Assembly (NCBI RefSeq): GCF_900091625.1
Contig: NZ_FMIC01000002.1
Location: 1,240,001 to 1,304,000 of the forward strand
Direction: 5' to 3'
DNA: 64,000 nucleotides
Source: Micromonospora peucetia
GTDB taxonomy: Bacteria > Actinomycetota > Actinomycetes > Mycobacteriales > Micromonosporaceae
Below are positions 9,236 through 17,601 of the stretch, one piece after another. The notes below the pieces were generated by a model. That model searched no databases and was not told where the DNA came from. It saw nothing but the letters and a program-made list of their open reading frames with translations. Position numbers and translations under genes: made by a program. The number at the start of each line of letters is the position of its first letter. Positions within the stretch are counted from its first letter, which is position 1.

Positions 9236-9852
9236 GGCGGTGTCGCTCCTCTGGTGGCGGGCCGGCCCGGGGCCGGCACGGTGAACTTCGGGATGAGGTG
9301 GTGCGCCAGCGGCCCGATGCTGACGGCGAAGAGGAGGGTGCCGGGGCCGACGGTGCCGCCGAGTGCCCAGCCCAGCGCGAGCACGCCGAGCTCGATGGCC
9401 GTGCGTACCCGCCCGATCGGCAGGCCGCGGGAGGCCAGCCCGGTCATCAGTCCGTCGCGCGGCCCGGGCCCGAGGCGCGCACCGAGGTAGAGGGCCGTGG
9501 CGAGCCCGTTGAGCAGGATGCCGGCGACCAGCAGGCCGATCCGGCCGGAGACGGGGGTCACGGGCGGCAGGACGGCAAGCGTGGCATCGGCGGTGACCCC
9601 GACCACCACAGCGTTCGCGAGGGTGCCGAACCCGGGTCGCTGCCGCAGCGGGATCCAGAGCAGCAGCACGACCACGGCGACCAGGTTCACCACCTGACCG
9701 AGGGGCAGCCCGGTCCGCTCGGCGAGCCCCTGGTGCAGCACGTCCCAGGAGGCGAGGCCCAGGTCGGCGCGGACCATCAGGGCCACGCTGACGCCGAACA
9801 GCACGAGGCCGGCCAGCAGGCGGGACAGCCGGCCCGGCAATCTGGTTGACAT
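9223..9852 (-). CDS. YczE/YitT-like multipass membrane protein
   Basis: A 209-residue integral membrane protein with about five to six hydrophobic segments and the YczE-family pattern LGLASWDVLHQGLAE after TM1, then GPGPRDGLMTGLA in a central loop. YczE-type proteins have no settled function; some sit next to MarR or GntR regulators. The ATG at 9852 lies inside the operator repeat and only 7 nt after a TAGGGT -10 box (9865-9860), suggesting a leaderless or nearly leaderless message; a GTG at 9861 is in frame but would fall inside the promoter. Confidence 0.82.
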   Translation of the reverse strand: MSTRLPGRLSRLLAGLVLFGVSVALMVRADLGLASWDVLHQGLAERTGLPLGQVVNLVAVVVLLLWIPLRQRPGFGTLANAVVVGVTADATLAVLPPVTPVSGRIGLLVAGILLNGLATALYLGARLGPGPRDGLMTGLASRGLPIGRVRTAIELGVLALGWALGGTVGPGTLLFAVSIGPLAHHLIPKFTVPAPGRPATRGATPPCPA

Positions 9853-9895
9853 GTCACCCACCCTAGGAACTGAATTGATGACATGTCAACCAGAT
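9840..9895. promoter_or_regulatory. Symmetric MarR operators with divergent promoters
   Basis: The 17-mer ATCTGGTTGACATGTCA (9840-9856) is repeated exactly in reverse complement as TGACATGTCAACCAGAT (9879-9895); each contains the 10-bp palindrome TGACATGTCA. Overlaid on them are two promoters: minus strand TTGACA (9889-9884), 18 nt, TAGGGT (9865-9860); plus strand TTGATG (9875-9880), 18 nt, TAGGGT (9899-9904). A dimeric MarR protein bound at these sites would block both. Autoregulation of marR and control of the yczE operon follow by inference. Confidence 0.82.
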
Positions 9896-9911
9896 GGCTA
9901 GGGTGGTCGGC

Positions 9912-10385
9912 ATGGAACAACCACGCTGGCTCGACGAGCGGGAACAGAGCGCCTGGCGGGGCTACCGGCAGATGCGCCGCCTGCTCGACCTGGAGCTGGC
10001 CCGCGAGCTGATGCGGGACGCGGGGCTCTCCGAGCCCGACTACGACGTCCTCTCCGACCTGTCGGAGACGCCCGACCAGCGGCTGCGGCTCAGCGAACTG
10101 GCCGACCGGATGCTCTGGTCACGCAGCCGGCTCTCCCACCACCTGACCCGCATGCAGCAACGTGGCCTGGTCACCCGCGAGGAGTGCGCGACGGACGGGC
10201 GGGGCGCGGTAGTCGCGCTCACCGCCGAGGGCCGACGCGCCGTCGAGGCAGCGGCCCCCGGCCACGTGGCGGCGGTCCGCCGGCACCTCATCGACCTGCT
10301 CACCCCCGACGAGATCGTCGCGCTGGACGCGCTGACCCACCGCGTGGTCGACCACCTGACCGGCCCGGACGACGCGCGGCGGTGA
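9912..10385 (+). CDS. MarR-family transcriptional regulator
   Basis: A 157-residue winged-helix regulator. The recognition region RLRLSELADRMLWSRSRLSH and wing DGRGAVVALTAEG are standard MarR features, with long N- and C-terminal helices for dimerisation (WLDEREQSAWRGYRQM; LTPDEIVALDALTHRV). MarR proteins usually repress their own and neighbouring genes until a small ligand binds. The ATG at 9912 is chosen because it falls 7 nt after a TAGGGT -10 box, fitting a leaderless transcript; the ATG at 9894 would lie inside the operator. Confidence 0.9.
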   Translation: MEQPRWLDEREQSAWRGYRQMRRLLDLELARELMRDAGLSEPDYDVLSDLSETPDQRLRLSELADRMLWSRSRLSHHLTRMQQRGLVTREECATDGRGAVVALTAEGRRAVEAAAPGHVAAVRRHLIDLLTPDEIVALDALTHRVVDHLTGPDDARR

Positions 10386-10499
10386 CCGGTGGTGGTGCGG
10401 GCACCACCATCGGACCGGCGTACGCGCACCATCGAAGTGACCCGTCCGGCTGCCTAGCGTCAACGGCATCACCAGAAGCCGACGCGGGGAGAAGCACAC

Positions 10500-12662
10500 G
10501 TGTTCACCACATTGGCCACGGCGGTGGTCAGGCGCCCGGGACGGGTGATCGCCACCTGGCTGCTCGTCATCACCGCGCTGACCGCCGCCACCTTCGCCGT
10601 CTACGGGCCGGAGGGACCGCGGCCCGCCGACAGCCAGGCCGAGTTCCTGCCCGACCGGTTCGAGTCCGCGCGGGCGGCCGGGATCGGCTCCCGGATCTTT
10701 CCCGAGCCCGCCGGCAGCAGCGCGGTGCTGGTCGTCCGCCGGGCCGACGGGTCACCGCTGACCCCCGACGACAGCGCCCGGATCGACGCGCTGCCGCAGC
10801 GACTGCGGGTCGCGGGGGTCACCGCGGTGACCCCCGGGGCGGTCGCCTCCGACGGGCGGCTACGCCTGGCCGAGGCACGCCTGGCCGGCGACGCCTACGC
10901 GGAGACGACCGTCCAGGCGGTCGACCGGCTGCGGGACGCCACCGACGACGCGCTGGCCGGCACCGGCCTGGTCGCCGGCTGGACCGGCGAGGCCGCCGGC
11001 GCCGCCGACAGCTTCCTGCTCGACCTGATCGTCCACGGCGCGATGATGCTGGTGATCCTGGTCCTGCTGCTGGTCGTCTTCCGCAGCCCGGCGATCGCGC
11101 TGCTCAACCTGTTCCTGGTGCTGCTGGTCGCGCAGGCCGCCACCGGCCTGCTCGCCCTGGGCGGCAAGGTCTTCGGGTACGCCCTGGACAGCTCCACCAC
11201 CGGCCTGCTCCCGGTCGTGCTGCTCGGCATCGGCACCGACTACGCCGTCTTCCTGCTGTTCCGCTACCGGGAACGGCTCCGGGCCGGCGACGACCGCCGT
11301 ACCGCGATGGTCCACGCGGTCAGCCGGATCGGCGGGGCGGTCACCGTGTCCGCGCTGGTGGTGGCGGTGGCGTTCGGCGCCCTGCTGCTCTCCCGGCTCA
11401 CTTCCTTCCAGGTGCTCGGGCCGGCCCTGGCAGTGGCCGTACTGCTCATGGTGGCCGCCGCACTGACCCTGTTCCCCGCGGTCTACTCGCTGCTCGGCCG
11501 GCGGGCCTACTGGCCGGCGAAGCTGGTCGACCCGGGTGCCGGCCGCACCGACGCCACCGCGGCGACCGGGCCGGCGGCCCGGACCGCCCGCCTGGTCGCG
11601 CGCCGGCCGGCCCTGGTCGCGTTGGCCACGGTCGCCGTCCTCGGGCTGCTCGGTCTCGGCGCGCTGCACCACCGGCCGAGCTACGAGATGGACGCGCTGC
11701 CGCCCGGCTCCGAGTCGGCCCGGGCCCTGGAGTGGCTCCGCTCGGGGCTGCCGGCCGGGACGCTCTCCCCGACCGTCGTCTACCTCACCGGGCCCGGGAT
11801 GGACGCGACCGCCGCCGAACGGTTCGCCGCACGGCTCGCCGAGGTGCCCATCGTGGCGGCGCCGGGCGGGGTCGAGGTCGAGGGCGACGTGGCGCGGGTC
11901 CAGGTGCTGCTCGCCGAGCCGCCGTACTCGCGGCAGGCCATGGACGCGGTGGAGCACCAACTGCGCCCGGCCGCGCACGCCGCCGCGCCGCCCGGCACCC
12001 GGGCGTACGTCGGCGGGGAGACCGCCACCTTCGCCGACATCCGGGCCGTGCTCGACGAGGACCTCCGGTTGGTCTTCCCGGTGGCCGCCGGGCTGATCGG
12101 GCTGCTCCTGCTGCTGATGCTGCGCGGGCTGCTCGCCTCGATCGGGCTGCTCGCCGCCGTCGCGCTCGGCTTCGCCGCCACCCTCGGCACCAGCGTGCTG
12201 GTGTTCCAGGTCCTCGGCGGGCAGTCCGGGCTCAACTTCCAACTGCCGCTGGTCGTGTTCCTCTTCGTCACCGCGATCGGAACCGACTACAACATCCTGA
12301 TGGTCGCCCGGCTCCGGGAGGAGCTGCGCGCCGGGCGCCCGCCCCGCCAGGCCGCCGCGGAGGCGGTACGCCGGGCCGGGCCGGCGGTCGCCGCGGCCGG
12401 GGTCATCCTGGCCGGCAGCTTCGGGGTGCTCGTGGCGTCGCCGATGATGGCCCAGATCGGGCTCGCCGTCGCCGTCGGCGTGCTGATCGCCACGTTCGGG
12501 CTCTCCTGGCTGCTGGTGCCGGCGCTGGCCGCGCTCACCGGCCGGGCGGCCTTCTGGCCGGCCCGTATCCGCCCCGAGCCCGACCCGGGCGTCGCGCCGG
12601 GGGCCAGCCCGGTCTCGGCGCAGTCGGAGGCCGTCGTGCCGGCTGGGACAATGGCCCGATGA
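10500..12662 (+). CDS. MMPL-family RND transporter
   Basis: A 720-residue transporter with the duplicated MMPL layout: TM1 near residues 14-35, an external domain, a bundle of five or six helices (about 178-335), a second external domain (about 390-520), and a second bundle (about 530-695). The paired motifs GIGTDYAVFLLFR (first half) and AIGTDYNILMVAR (second half) contain the Asp-Tyr pair of proton-relay sites. MMPL proteins export lipids, siderophores or drugs by proton antiport; the substrate is unknown. GTG start with GGGGAG about 8 nt upstream. Its stop overlaps the sensor kinase start (ATGA). Confidence 0.9.
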   Translation: MFTTLATAVVRRPGRVIATWLLVITALTAATFAVYGPEGPRPADSQAEFLPDRFESARAAGIGSRIFPEPAGSSAVLVVRRADGSPLTPDDSARIDALPQRLRVAGVTAVTPGAVASDGRLRLAEARLAGDAYAETTVQAVDRLRDATDDALAGTGLVAGWTGEAAGAADSFLLDLIVHGAMMLVILVLLLVVFRSPAIALLNLFLVLLVAQAATGLLALGGKVFGYALDSSTTGLLPVVLLGIGTDYAVFLLFRYRERLRAGDDRRTAMVHAVSRIGGAVTVSALVVAVAFGALLLSRLTSFQVLGPALAVAVLLMVAAALTLFPAVYSLLGRRAYWPAKLVDPGAGRTDATAATGPAARTARLVARRPALVALATVAVLGLLGLGALHHRPSYEMDALPPGSESARALEWLRSGLPAGTLSPTVVYLTGPGMDATAAERFAARLAEVPIVAAPGGVEVEGDVARVQVLLAEPPYSRQAMDAVEHQLRPAAHAAAPPGTRAYVGGETATFADIRAVLDEDLRLVFPVAAGLIGLLLLLMLRGLLASIGLLAAVALGFAATLGTSVLVFQVLGGQSGLNFQLPLVVFLFVTAIGTDYNILMVARLREELRAGRPPRQAAAEAVRRAGPAVAAAGVILAGSFGVLVASPMMAQIGLAVAVGVLIATFGLSWLLVPALAALTGRAAFWPARIRPEPDPGVAPGASPVSAQSEAVVPAGTMAR

Positions 12663-13876
12663 GCGGGGTGCGGCGGGCATGGCGGGAGCTGAACCAGCTG
12701 GCCGTCGCGGCGGGGCTGGCCTGGGTGGGCATCGTGCCCTTCCTGGCCACCCTCCTCACCGCCGGGCTCAGCCTGATCGGCGTCGGCCTGCCCCTGCTCG
12801 ACCGCACCCTCGTCGGCACCCGGACGCTGCTGGACCGGCAGCGCCGCCGGTTGCCGGGCCCGCCGGTCCGGTCCCCGTACCGGCCGGTGGGCGGACCGCT
12901 GGTGGCCCGGCTGCGGACCATGGCCGGGGATCCGGCCACCTATCGCGACCTGGCCTTCCTGTTCGCGCACTTCTGCCTCGCCCCGGTCGCCGTGGTGCTG
13001 GCCGTGGGGCTCTGGCTCGGCGCCGCGCAGGGCGTCGCCATGCCGCTGATCCACACGGTGGCGCCCGGCGCGATCGACAACTACCTCGGCCTGCCGATCG
13101 ACTCGCTGCGCAACGCCGCGCTGGCCGTGGTGCCCGCGCTGCTGGTGGGGGTCGGGGCGTACTGGCTGCCCCGGGGGCTGCTCCACCTGGAGGACCTGCT
13201 CACCCGGGCGCTGCTCGGACCGAGCGCCCGGGCGGCCCTGGCCGAACGGGTGGTGGAACTGGCCGACACCCGCGCCCAGACCGTCGACACGCAGGCGGCC
13301 GAGCTGCGCCGCATCGAGCGGGACCTGCACGACGGCGCGCAGGCGCGGCTGGTCGCGATGGCGATGAACCTCGGCCTCGCCGAGGAGCTGCTGGCCCGCG
13401 ACCCGGAGGCGGCCCGCGGGCTGGTCACCGAGGCCCGTACGAGCGCCGGCACCGCCCTGTCCGAGCTGCGCGACGTGGTACGCGGTATCCACCCGCCGGT
13501 GCTGGCCGACCGGGGACTCGCCGGTGGCCTCGCCGCCCTCGCCCTCGGCGCGGCCCTGCCGGTCGACCTGGACGTCGACCTGCCCGATCGGCTGGCGCCC
13601 CCGCTGGAGTCCGCGCTCTACTTCACCGCCGCCGAGCTGCTCACCAACGCGGCCCGGCACAGCGGGGCGGCGCGGGTGGCGGTGCGGCTGCGCCGGGTCG
13701 ACACGACGGTCCGGCTGACCGTCTCCGACGACGGCCGGGGCGGCGCCGACCCGGAGCGGGGCACCGGGCTGGCCGGCATCCGGCGGCGGCTCGCCGTCTT
13801 CGACGGCCGGGTGCGGATCAGCTCGCCGGCCGGTGGGCCTACCGTGGTCGACGTGGAGCTGCCGTGCGAATCGTGA
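12659..13876 (+). CDS. Sensor histidine kinase, NarL-system type (HisKA_3)
   Basis: A 405-residue membrane kinase. The N-terminal half holds four membrane-spanning segments in the pattern of the actinobacterial 'sensor' domain (PF13796 type). The dimerisation and phospho-acceptor motif RRIERDLHDGAQARLVAMAM is at about 219-238, with His at about 226. The ATPase domain follows, with AELLTNAARHSGA and VSDDGRGGADPERGTGLAGI. It starts on ATG overlapping the MMPL stop by 4 nt and overlaps the response regulator by 13 nt, so the three are probably translated together. Such kinases usually sense membrane or cell-envelope conditions; the signal is not known. Confidence 0.9.
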   Translation: MSGVRRAWRELNQLAVAAGLAWVGIVPFLATLLTAGLSLIGVGLPLLDRTLVGTRTLLDRQRRRLPGPPVRSPYRPVGGPLVARLRTMAGDPATYRDLAFLFAHFCLAPVAVVLAVGLWLGAAQGVAMPLIHTVAPGAIDNYLGLPIDSLRNAALAVVPALLVGVGAYWLPRGLLHLEDLLTRALLGPSARAALAERVVELADTRAQTVDTQAAELRRIERDLHDGAQARLVAMAMNLGLAEELLARDPEAARGLVTEARTSAGTALSELRDVVRGIHPPVLADRGLAGGLAALALGAALPVDLDVDLPDRLAPPLESALYFTAAELLTNAARHSGAARVAVRLRRVDTTVRLTVSDDGRGGADPERGTGLAGIRRRLAVFDGRVRISSPAGGPTVVDVELPCES

Positions 13877-14508
13877 TCGCCGAGGACCTGGCGCTGCTGC
13901 GCGACGGGCTGATCCGGCTCCTCACCGCGTACGGCGACGAGGTGGTGGCCGCCGTGGAGACCGGTGACGAGCTGCTCGCCGCCCTGCTGGAGCACCGTCC
14001 CGACGTGGCGGTGGTGGACGTCCGCCTCCCGCCGACCCACACCGACGAGGGGCTGCGCGCCGCACTGACCGCCCGGGAACGGATTCCCGGACTGCCGGTG
14101 CTGGTCCTCTCCCAGTACGTCGAGCAGCTCTACGCCCGGGAGCTGCTCTCCGACGGCGCCGGGGCGGTGGGCTACCTGCTCAAGGACCGGGTGGCCGACG
14201 TGACGCAGTTCGTCGCCGCCGTGCACCGGGTCGCCGACGGCGGGATGGCGATGGACCCCGAGGTGATCTCGCAACTGCTGGCCCGGCCCGCCCGGGCCGC
14301 GCCGCTGCGCCGGCTCACCCCGCGCGAGCACGAGGTGCTGTCGCTGATGGCCGAGGGGCGCTCCAACGGCGCGATCGCCCAGCGCATGGTGGTCACCGAG
14401 AAGGCGGTCAGCAAGCACATCAACTCGATCTTCGCCAAGCTCGACCTGCGCGACTGCGACGACGACCACCGCCGGGTACGCGCGGTGCTGACCTATCTGG
14501 ACGCCTGA
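13864..14508 (+). CDS. NarL/FixJ-family response regulator
   Basis: A 214-residue two-domain regulator, partner of the upstream kinase. The receiver has the acidic pair ED at residues 7-8, the phospho-acceptor Asp in VVDVRLPP near residue 56, and the conserved Lys in YLLKDRV near 106. The C-terminal LuxR helix-turn-helix is LTPREHEVLSLMAEGRSNGA onward with VVTEKAVSKHINSIFAKL. The GTG at 13864 (VRIVIAEDLALL) gives the normal receiver start. It probably controls the MMPL exporter and the adjacent methyltransferase, as inferred from their packing. Confidence 0.92.
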   Translation: MRIVIAEDLALLRDGLIRLLTAYGDEVVAAVETGDELLAALLEHRPDVAVVDVRLPPTHTDEGLRAALTARERIPGLPVLVLSQYVEQLYARELLSDGAGAVGYLLKDRVADVTQFVAAVHRVADGGMAMDPEVISQLLARPARAAPLRRLTPREHEVLSLMAEGRSNGAIAQRMVVTEKAVSKHINSIFAKLDLRDCDDDHRRVRAVLTYLDA

Positions 14509-14509
14509 G

Positions 14510-15373
14510 GTGGATTCCCGCATCGTCGACCGGCTCCGCTGCCCGGTCTGCGCCGAGCCGCTGGCCGAGGTCGCCGCCGGCGGTGCCCACGCGCTGCGTT
14601 GCCCGCGCCGGCACAGCTTCGACATGGCCCGCCAGGGCTACGTGAACCTGCTCACCGGCCGCGCCCCGCACGCCGGGGACACCGCCGAGATGGTGGCCGC
14701 CCGCGCCGACTTCCTCTCCGCCGGCCACTACGACCTGATCTCGACCGCCCTCGCCGCCGCCGCGACGCAGGCCGTGGAGCAGGTGGTCGGTGCGTACCCC
14801 CTGGTGGTGGATGCCGGGGCGGGGACGGGCCGGCACCTCGCGGCGGTGCTGGCGGCGCTGCCGGACGCCGCGGGTCTCGCCCTGGACGTGTCGAAGCCGG
14901 CGCTGCGCCGGGCCGCCCGGGCGCACCCGCGCGCGGCGGCGGCGCTCGCCGACACCTGGCAGCGGCTGCCCCTGGCCGACGCCGGCACGGCCGTGCTGCT
15001 GAACGTCTTCGCGCCGCGCAACGGGGCGGAGTTCCACCGGGTCCTCGACCCGGCCGGGTCCCTGTTGGTGGTGACGCCGGCCGAGGACCACCTCACCGAA
15101 CTGGTCGGTGCCCTCGGCCTGCTGCGGGTGGACCCGGCCAAGGCGGACCGGGTCGCTGACAGCCTCGGCGGGCACTTCACCCCGGCGACGTCCACCGTGC
15201 ACCGGCGGAAGCTGACGCTGACCGGCCCGGAGGTCGCGACGCTGGTCGGGATGGGCCCCAGCGCCTGGCACACCGACCCGGCCGGGCTCGCCGCCCGGGT
15301 GGCCGCGCTCGCCGAGCCGGTCCGGGTGACGGTCGCGGTGGATCTCACCGTCTGGCGCCCGACGTCCCGCTGA
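14510..15373 (+). CDS. 23S rRNA (guanine-N1)-methyltransferase, RlmA/TlrB type
   Basis: A 287-residue SAM-dependent methyltransferase with the RlmA zinc finger C11-X2-C14-X16-C31-X3-H35, the conserved HSFDMARQGYVNLL block after it, a SAM loop VVDAGAGTGRHLAAVL near residue 100, and the NVFAPRNGAEFHRVL segment near 165. RlmA(I) methylates G745 in Gram-negatives and RlmA(II) methylates G748 in Gram-positives; TlrB and MyrA of this group give resistance to mycinosylated macrolides in producers. Sequence alone cannot say which guanine is modified. It starts one base after the response-regulator stop, so it belongs to the transporter/two-component operon. Confidence 0.87.
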   Translation: MDSRIVDRLRCPVCAEPLAEVAAGGAHALRCPRRHSFDMARQGYVNLLTGRAPHAGDTAEMVAARADFLSAGHYDLISTALAAAATQAVEQVVGAYPLVVDAGAGTGRHLAAVLAALPDAAGLALDVSKPALRRAARAHPRAAAALADTWQRLPLADAGTAVLLNVFAPRNGAEFHRVLDPAGSLLVVTPAEDHLTELVGALGLLRVDPAKADRVADSLGGHFTPATSTVHRRKLTLTGPEVATLVGMGPSAWHTDPAGLAARVAALAEPVRVTVAVDLTVWRPTSR

Positions 15374-15399
15374 CCGCCCGTCGCTCTCCCGGCGGTCAG
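15370..15399. terminator. Bidirectional terminator overlapping a stop codon
   Basis: CTGACCGCC (15370-15378) pairs exactly with GGCGGTCAG (15391-15399) around a 12-nt loop. It begins at the methyltransferase stop and covers the stop codon of the converging DUF4272 gene. Confidence 0.65.
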
Positions 15400-16076
15400 G
15401 TGGAGAGGTCGACCTCTTCCCAGCCGGGAGGCTCGTCGTGGTACGGCCCGCGCAGGATCACCGCCCACTCCAGGGCCCACCGGCGCTGGCCGATCGCGTT
15501 CGCGTCCACCAGCCCCGGTGGCGTCCGGCCGGACCGCTCCGTCTCCAGATATGCCCAGTCCAGGCAGTAGTGCAGGTCCAGCAGGGCCGCCGCGTCGGCG
15601 GGATGCTGCGGGGCGGTGAGGATCCGGGCCCGCCACTGGCCGAAGTTCTCCCCGTCGGGGATCTGCGGCATCCGCTCCACCAGCCGCTCGTCGACCGGCA
15701 GCGTCGGGTCGAGCTGCTTGGTCAGGCCGAGCACCCAGGCCAGCGCGAAGAGCGCGTCGTGGTGCAGCACGAACGACCGGTGGTCGCCCCTGCCGCCGGT
15801 CACGAACTGGAACTCCGGCGGCGTGACCATGTCGACCAGGTGCGAGGCGAGCAGCCAGCTCATCGCCGACTGCGGCGGCATCCCGAAACAGCGGGCCAGG
15901 ATCAGGTGCAGCACCGCGATGCGGGCCTCGATCTCCACCGTTGGTCGGAGCTCGATCTGGTCGCCAGGCTCCCACACGAGCGGGAACTGGGCTGGCGGCA
16001 GCGGGAGACGCAGCCGGGACAACTCGTCCAGGCTCGCCTCACGCACCTCCCGTGGATCGGGGGCAGGTACGGTCAC
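15396..16076 (-). CDS. DUF4272-like protein
   Basis: A 226-residue soluble protein without signal peptide or membrane segments. Features that suggest DUF4272 are the early SRLRLPLPPAQFPLVW, the helix-rich IEARIAVLHLILARCFG, a buried FALAWVLGLTKQLDP, and the late DLHYCLDWAYLETERSG followed by a QRRWALEWAV segment. The function of the family is unknown. It is the last gene after thymidine phosphorylase on the minus strand, 111 bp downstream, so it may be co-transcribed with the nucleoside operon. The GTG at 16076 is the likely start. Confidence 0.6.
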   Translation of the reverse strand: MTVPAPDPREVREASLDELSRLRLPLPPAQFPLVWEPGDQIELRPTVEIEARIAVLHLILARCFGMPPQSAMSWLLASHLVDMVTPPEFQFVTGGRGDHRSFVLHHDALFALAWVLGLTKQLDPTLPVDERLVERMPQIPDGENFGQWRARILTAPQHPADAAALLDLHYCLDWAYLETERSGRTPPGLVDANAIGQRRWALEWAVILRGPYHDEPPGWEEVDLST

Positions 16077-16187
16077 GGCGGAAAAATCCTGTCTGCTCGC
16101 GACGACTCAGCGCCGGTTGTCCCCCTGGCCAGGGAGGATAGCGCTCCGAGCGGGCCAGCACCATGCCCGCCCCGGCGACCGTCGCGC

Positions 16188-17468
16188 TCAGCCGATCCGC
16201 TCGATCACCAGCTGCGTCGTGGCGGGCGCGACCGGCGAGATCCGCACCGCCCGCGCGGCGTCGTCCCGCGCCGCCGGAAGCCGGGCGGCGTCGTCCGTGC
16301 GCAGTTCGTAGATCGGGTCGCCGGCCCGCACCGGGTCGCCCGGACGCCGGTGCAGCACGACCCCCGCCGGCACGCTGACCGGGTCCTCCTTGCGGGCCCG
16401 CCCGGCGCCGAGCCGCCACGCGGCCACCCCGATGGCGTACGCGTCGACCGCCGCGACGAAGCCGTCCGCGTCCGCGCGGACCACCTCGACCTCCTTCGCG
16501 ACGGGCATCGGGGCGTCCGGGTCCCCGCCCTGGGCGCGGATCATCGCCCGCCAGGAGTCCATCGCCCGGCCGTCACGCAGGGCGGCCTCCGGGTCGGCGT
16601 CCGGCAGCCCGGCCGCGTCGAGCATCTCGCGGGCCAGTGCCAGGGTCAGCTCGACCACGTCGGCGGGGCCGCCCCCGGCGAGCACCTCGACGGACTCGGT
16701 CACCTCGACGGCGTTGCCGATGGCCAGGCCGAGCGGGGTGGACATGTCGGTGAGCAGGGCGACGGTACGCACGCCGTGCGCGCCGCCCAGCTCGACCATC
16801 GTCCGGGCCAGCTCGCGGGCCTGCTCGACGGACTTCATGAACGCGCCGGAGCCGACCTTCACGTCGAGCACCAGCGCACCGGTGCCCTCGGCGATCTTCT
16901 TGCTCATGATCGAACTGGCGATCAGCGGGATGGCCTCGACGGTCCCGGTCACGTCACGCAGCGCGTACAGCTTGCGGTCGGCGGGGGCGAGGCCCGCGCC
17001 GGCCGCGCAGATCACCGCGCCGACGTCGCGGAGCTGGGCGGTGAACTCGTCGTTGCTCAGCGCCGCCCGCCAGCCGGGAATCGACTCCAGCTTGTCCAGC
17101 GTGCCGCCGGTGTGTCCGAGGCCCCGGCCGCTGAGCTGTGGCACGGCGGCGCCGCAGGCGGCGACCAACGGGGTGAGCGGCAGGGTGATCTTGTCGCCGA
17201 CGCCACCGGTGGAGTGCTTGTCGACGGTCGGCCGGTCGACGGCGGAGAGGTCGAGCCGCTCCCCGCTGGCGATCATCGCGGCGGTCCACCGGGCGATCTC
17301 CGGCCCGGTCATGCCGCGCAGCAGGATCGCCATGGCCAGCGCCGACATCTGCTCGTCGGCGACCATCCCCCGGGTGTACGCGTCCACCACCCAGTCGATC
17401 TGCGCGTCGGAGAGCACTCCCCCGTCCCGCTTCACCCGAATAACATCAACCGCCGCAAACCCACTCAT
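16188..17468 (-). CDS. deoA: Thymidine / pyrimidine-nucleoside phosphorylase
   Basis: A 426-residue glycosyltransferase that splits thymidine or deoxyuridine with phosphate into base and deoxyribose-1-phosphate. The N-terminus MSGFAAVDVIRVKRDGG and the phosphate-binding signature DKHSTGGVGDK (near residue 80) are diagnostic, as are SGRGLGHTGGTLDKLESIPG near 115 and the LDVKVGSGAFMK segment near 190. The ATG at 17468 gives the standard length; AGGAAG lies upstream. It follows the cytidine deaminase gene, so imported cytidine or deoxycytidine can be deaminated and then cleaved. A 74-bp hairpin element lies between the two genes. Confidence 0.95.
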   Translation of the reverse strand: MSGFAAVDVIRVKRDGGVLSDAQIDWVVDAYTRGMVADEQMSALAMAILLRGMTGPEIARWTAAMIASGERLDLSAVDRPTVDKHSTGGVGDKITLPLTPLVAACGAAVPQLSGRGLGHTGGTLDKLESIPGWRAALSNDEFTAQLRDVGAVICAAGAGLAPADRKLYALRDVTGTVEAIPLIASSIMSKKIAEGTGALVLDVKVGSGAFMKSVEQARELARTMVELGGAHGVRTVALLTDMSTPLGLAIGNAVEVTESVEVLAGGGPADVVELTLALAREMLDAAGLPDADPEAALRDGRAMDSWRAMIRAQGGDPDAPMPVAKEVEVVRADADGFVAAVDAYAIGVAAWRLGAGRARKEDPVSVPAGVVLHRRPGDPVRAGDPIYELRTDDAARLPAARDDAARAVRISPVAPATTQLVIERIG

Positions 17469-17522
17469 CACAAAAGATCTTCCTAGTCGTATGGCAATAC
17501 CGATTCGCGCACCGCGCCCACC

Positions 17523-17596
17523 GGGGATGGGCCGACCGTGCCCGGCGGAGGGATCAAGCCTGACCGCCCGGAGCCGGGCACGGTCGGCCCATCCCC
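17523..17596 (-). repeat. 74-bp constant-loop hairpin element, copy 1
   Basis: Arms 17523-17546 and 17573-17596 are perfect 24-bp reverse complements (left arm begins GGGGATGGGCC). The 26-nt loop (17547-17572) contains GGATCAAGCCTGACCGCCC. The element starts 5 nt after the cytidine deaminase stop and ends about 55 nt before the deoA start in transcription sense. Copy 2 (53922-53995) has the same arm and loop lengths and the same loop apart from one base, but different arms. A partial terminator or an RNA regulatory or stability element between operon genes is possible. Confidence 0.9.
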
Positions 17597-17601
17597 CAAG
17601 C

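Noticed and set aside
10184..12658. Open frame upstream of and in frame with the sensor kinase
   Set aside because: It overlaps the MMPL gene fully, has Arg/Gly/Pro composition, and the kinase has its own start at 12659.
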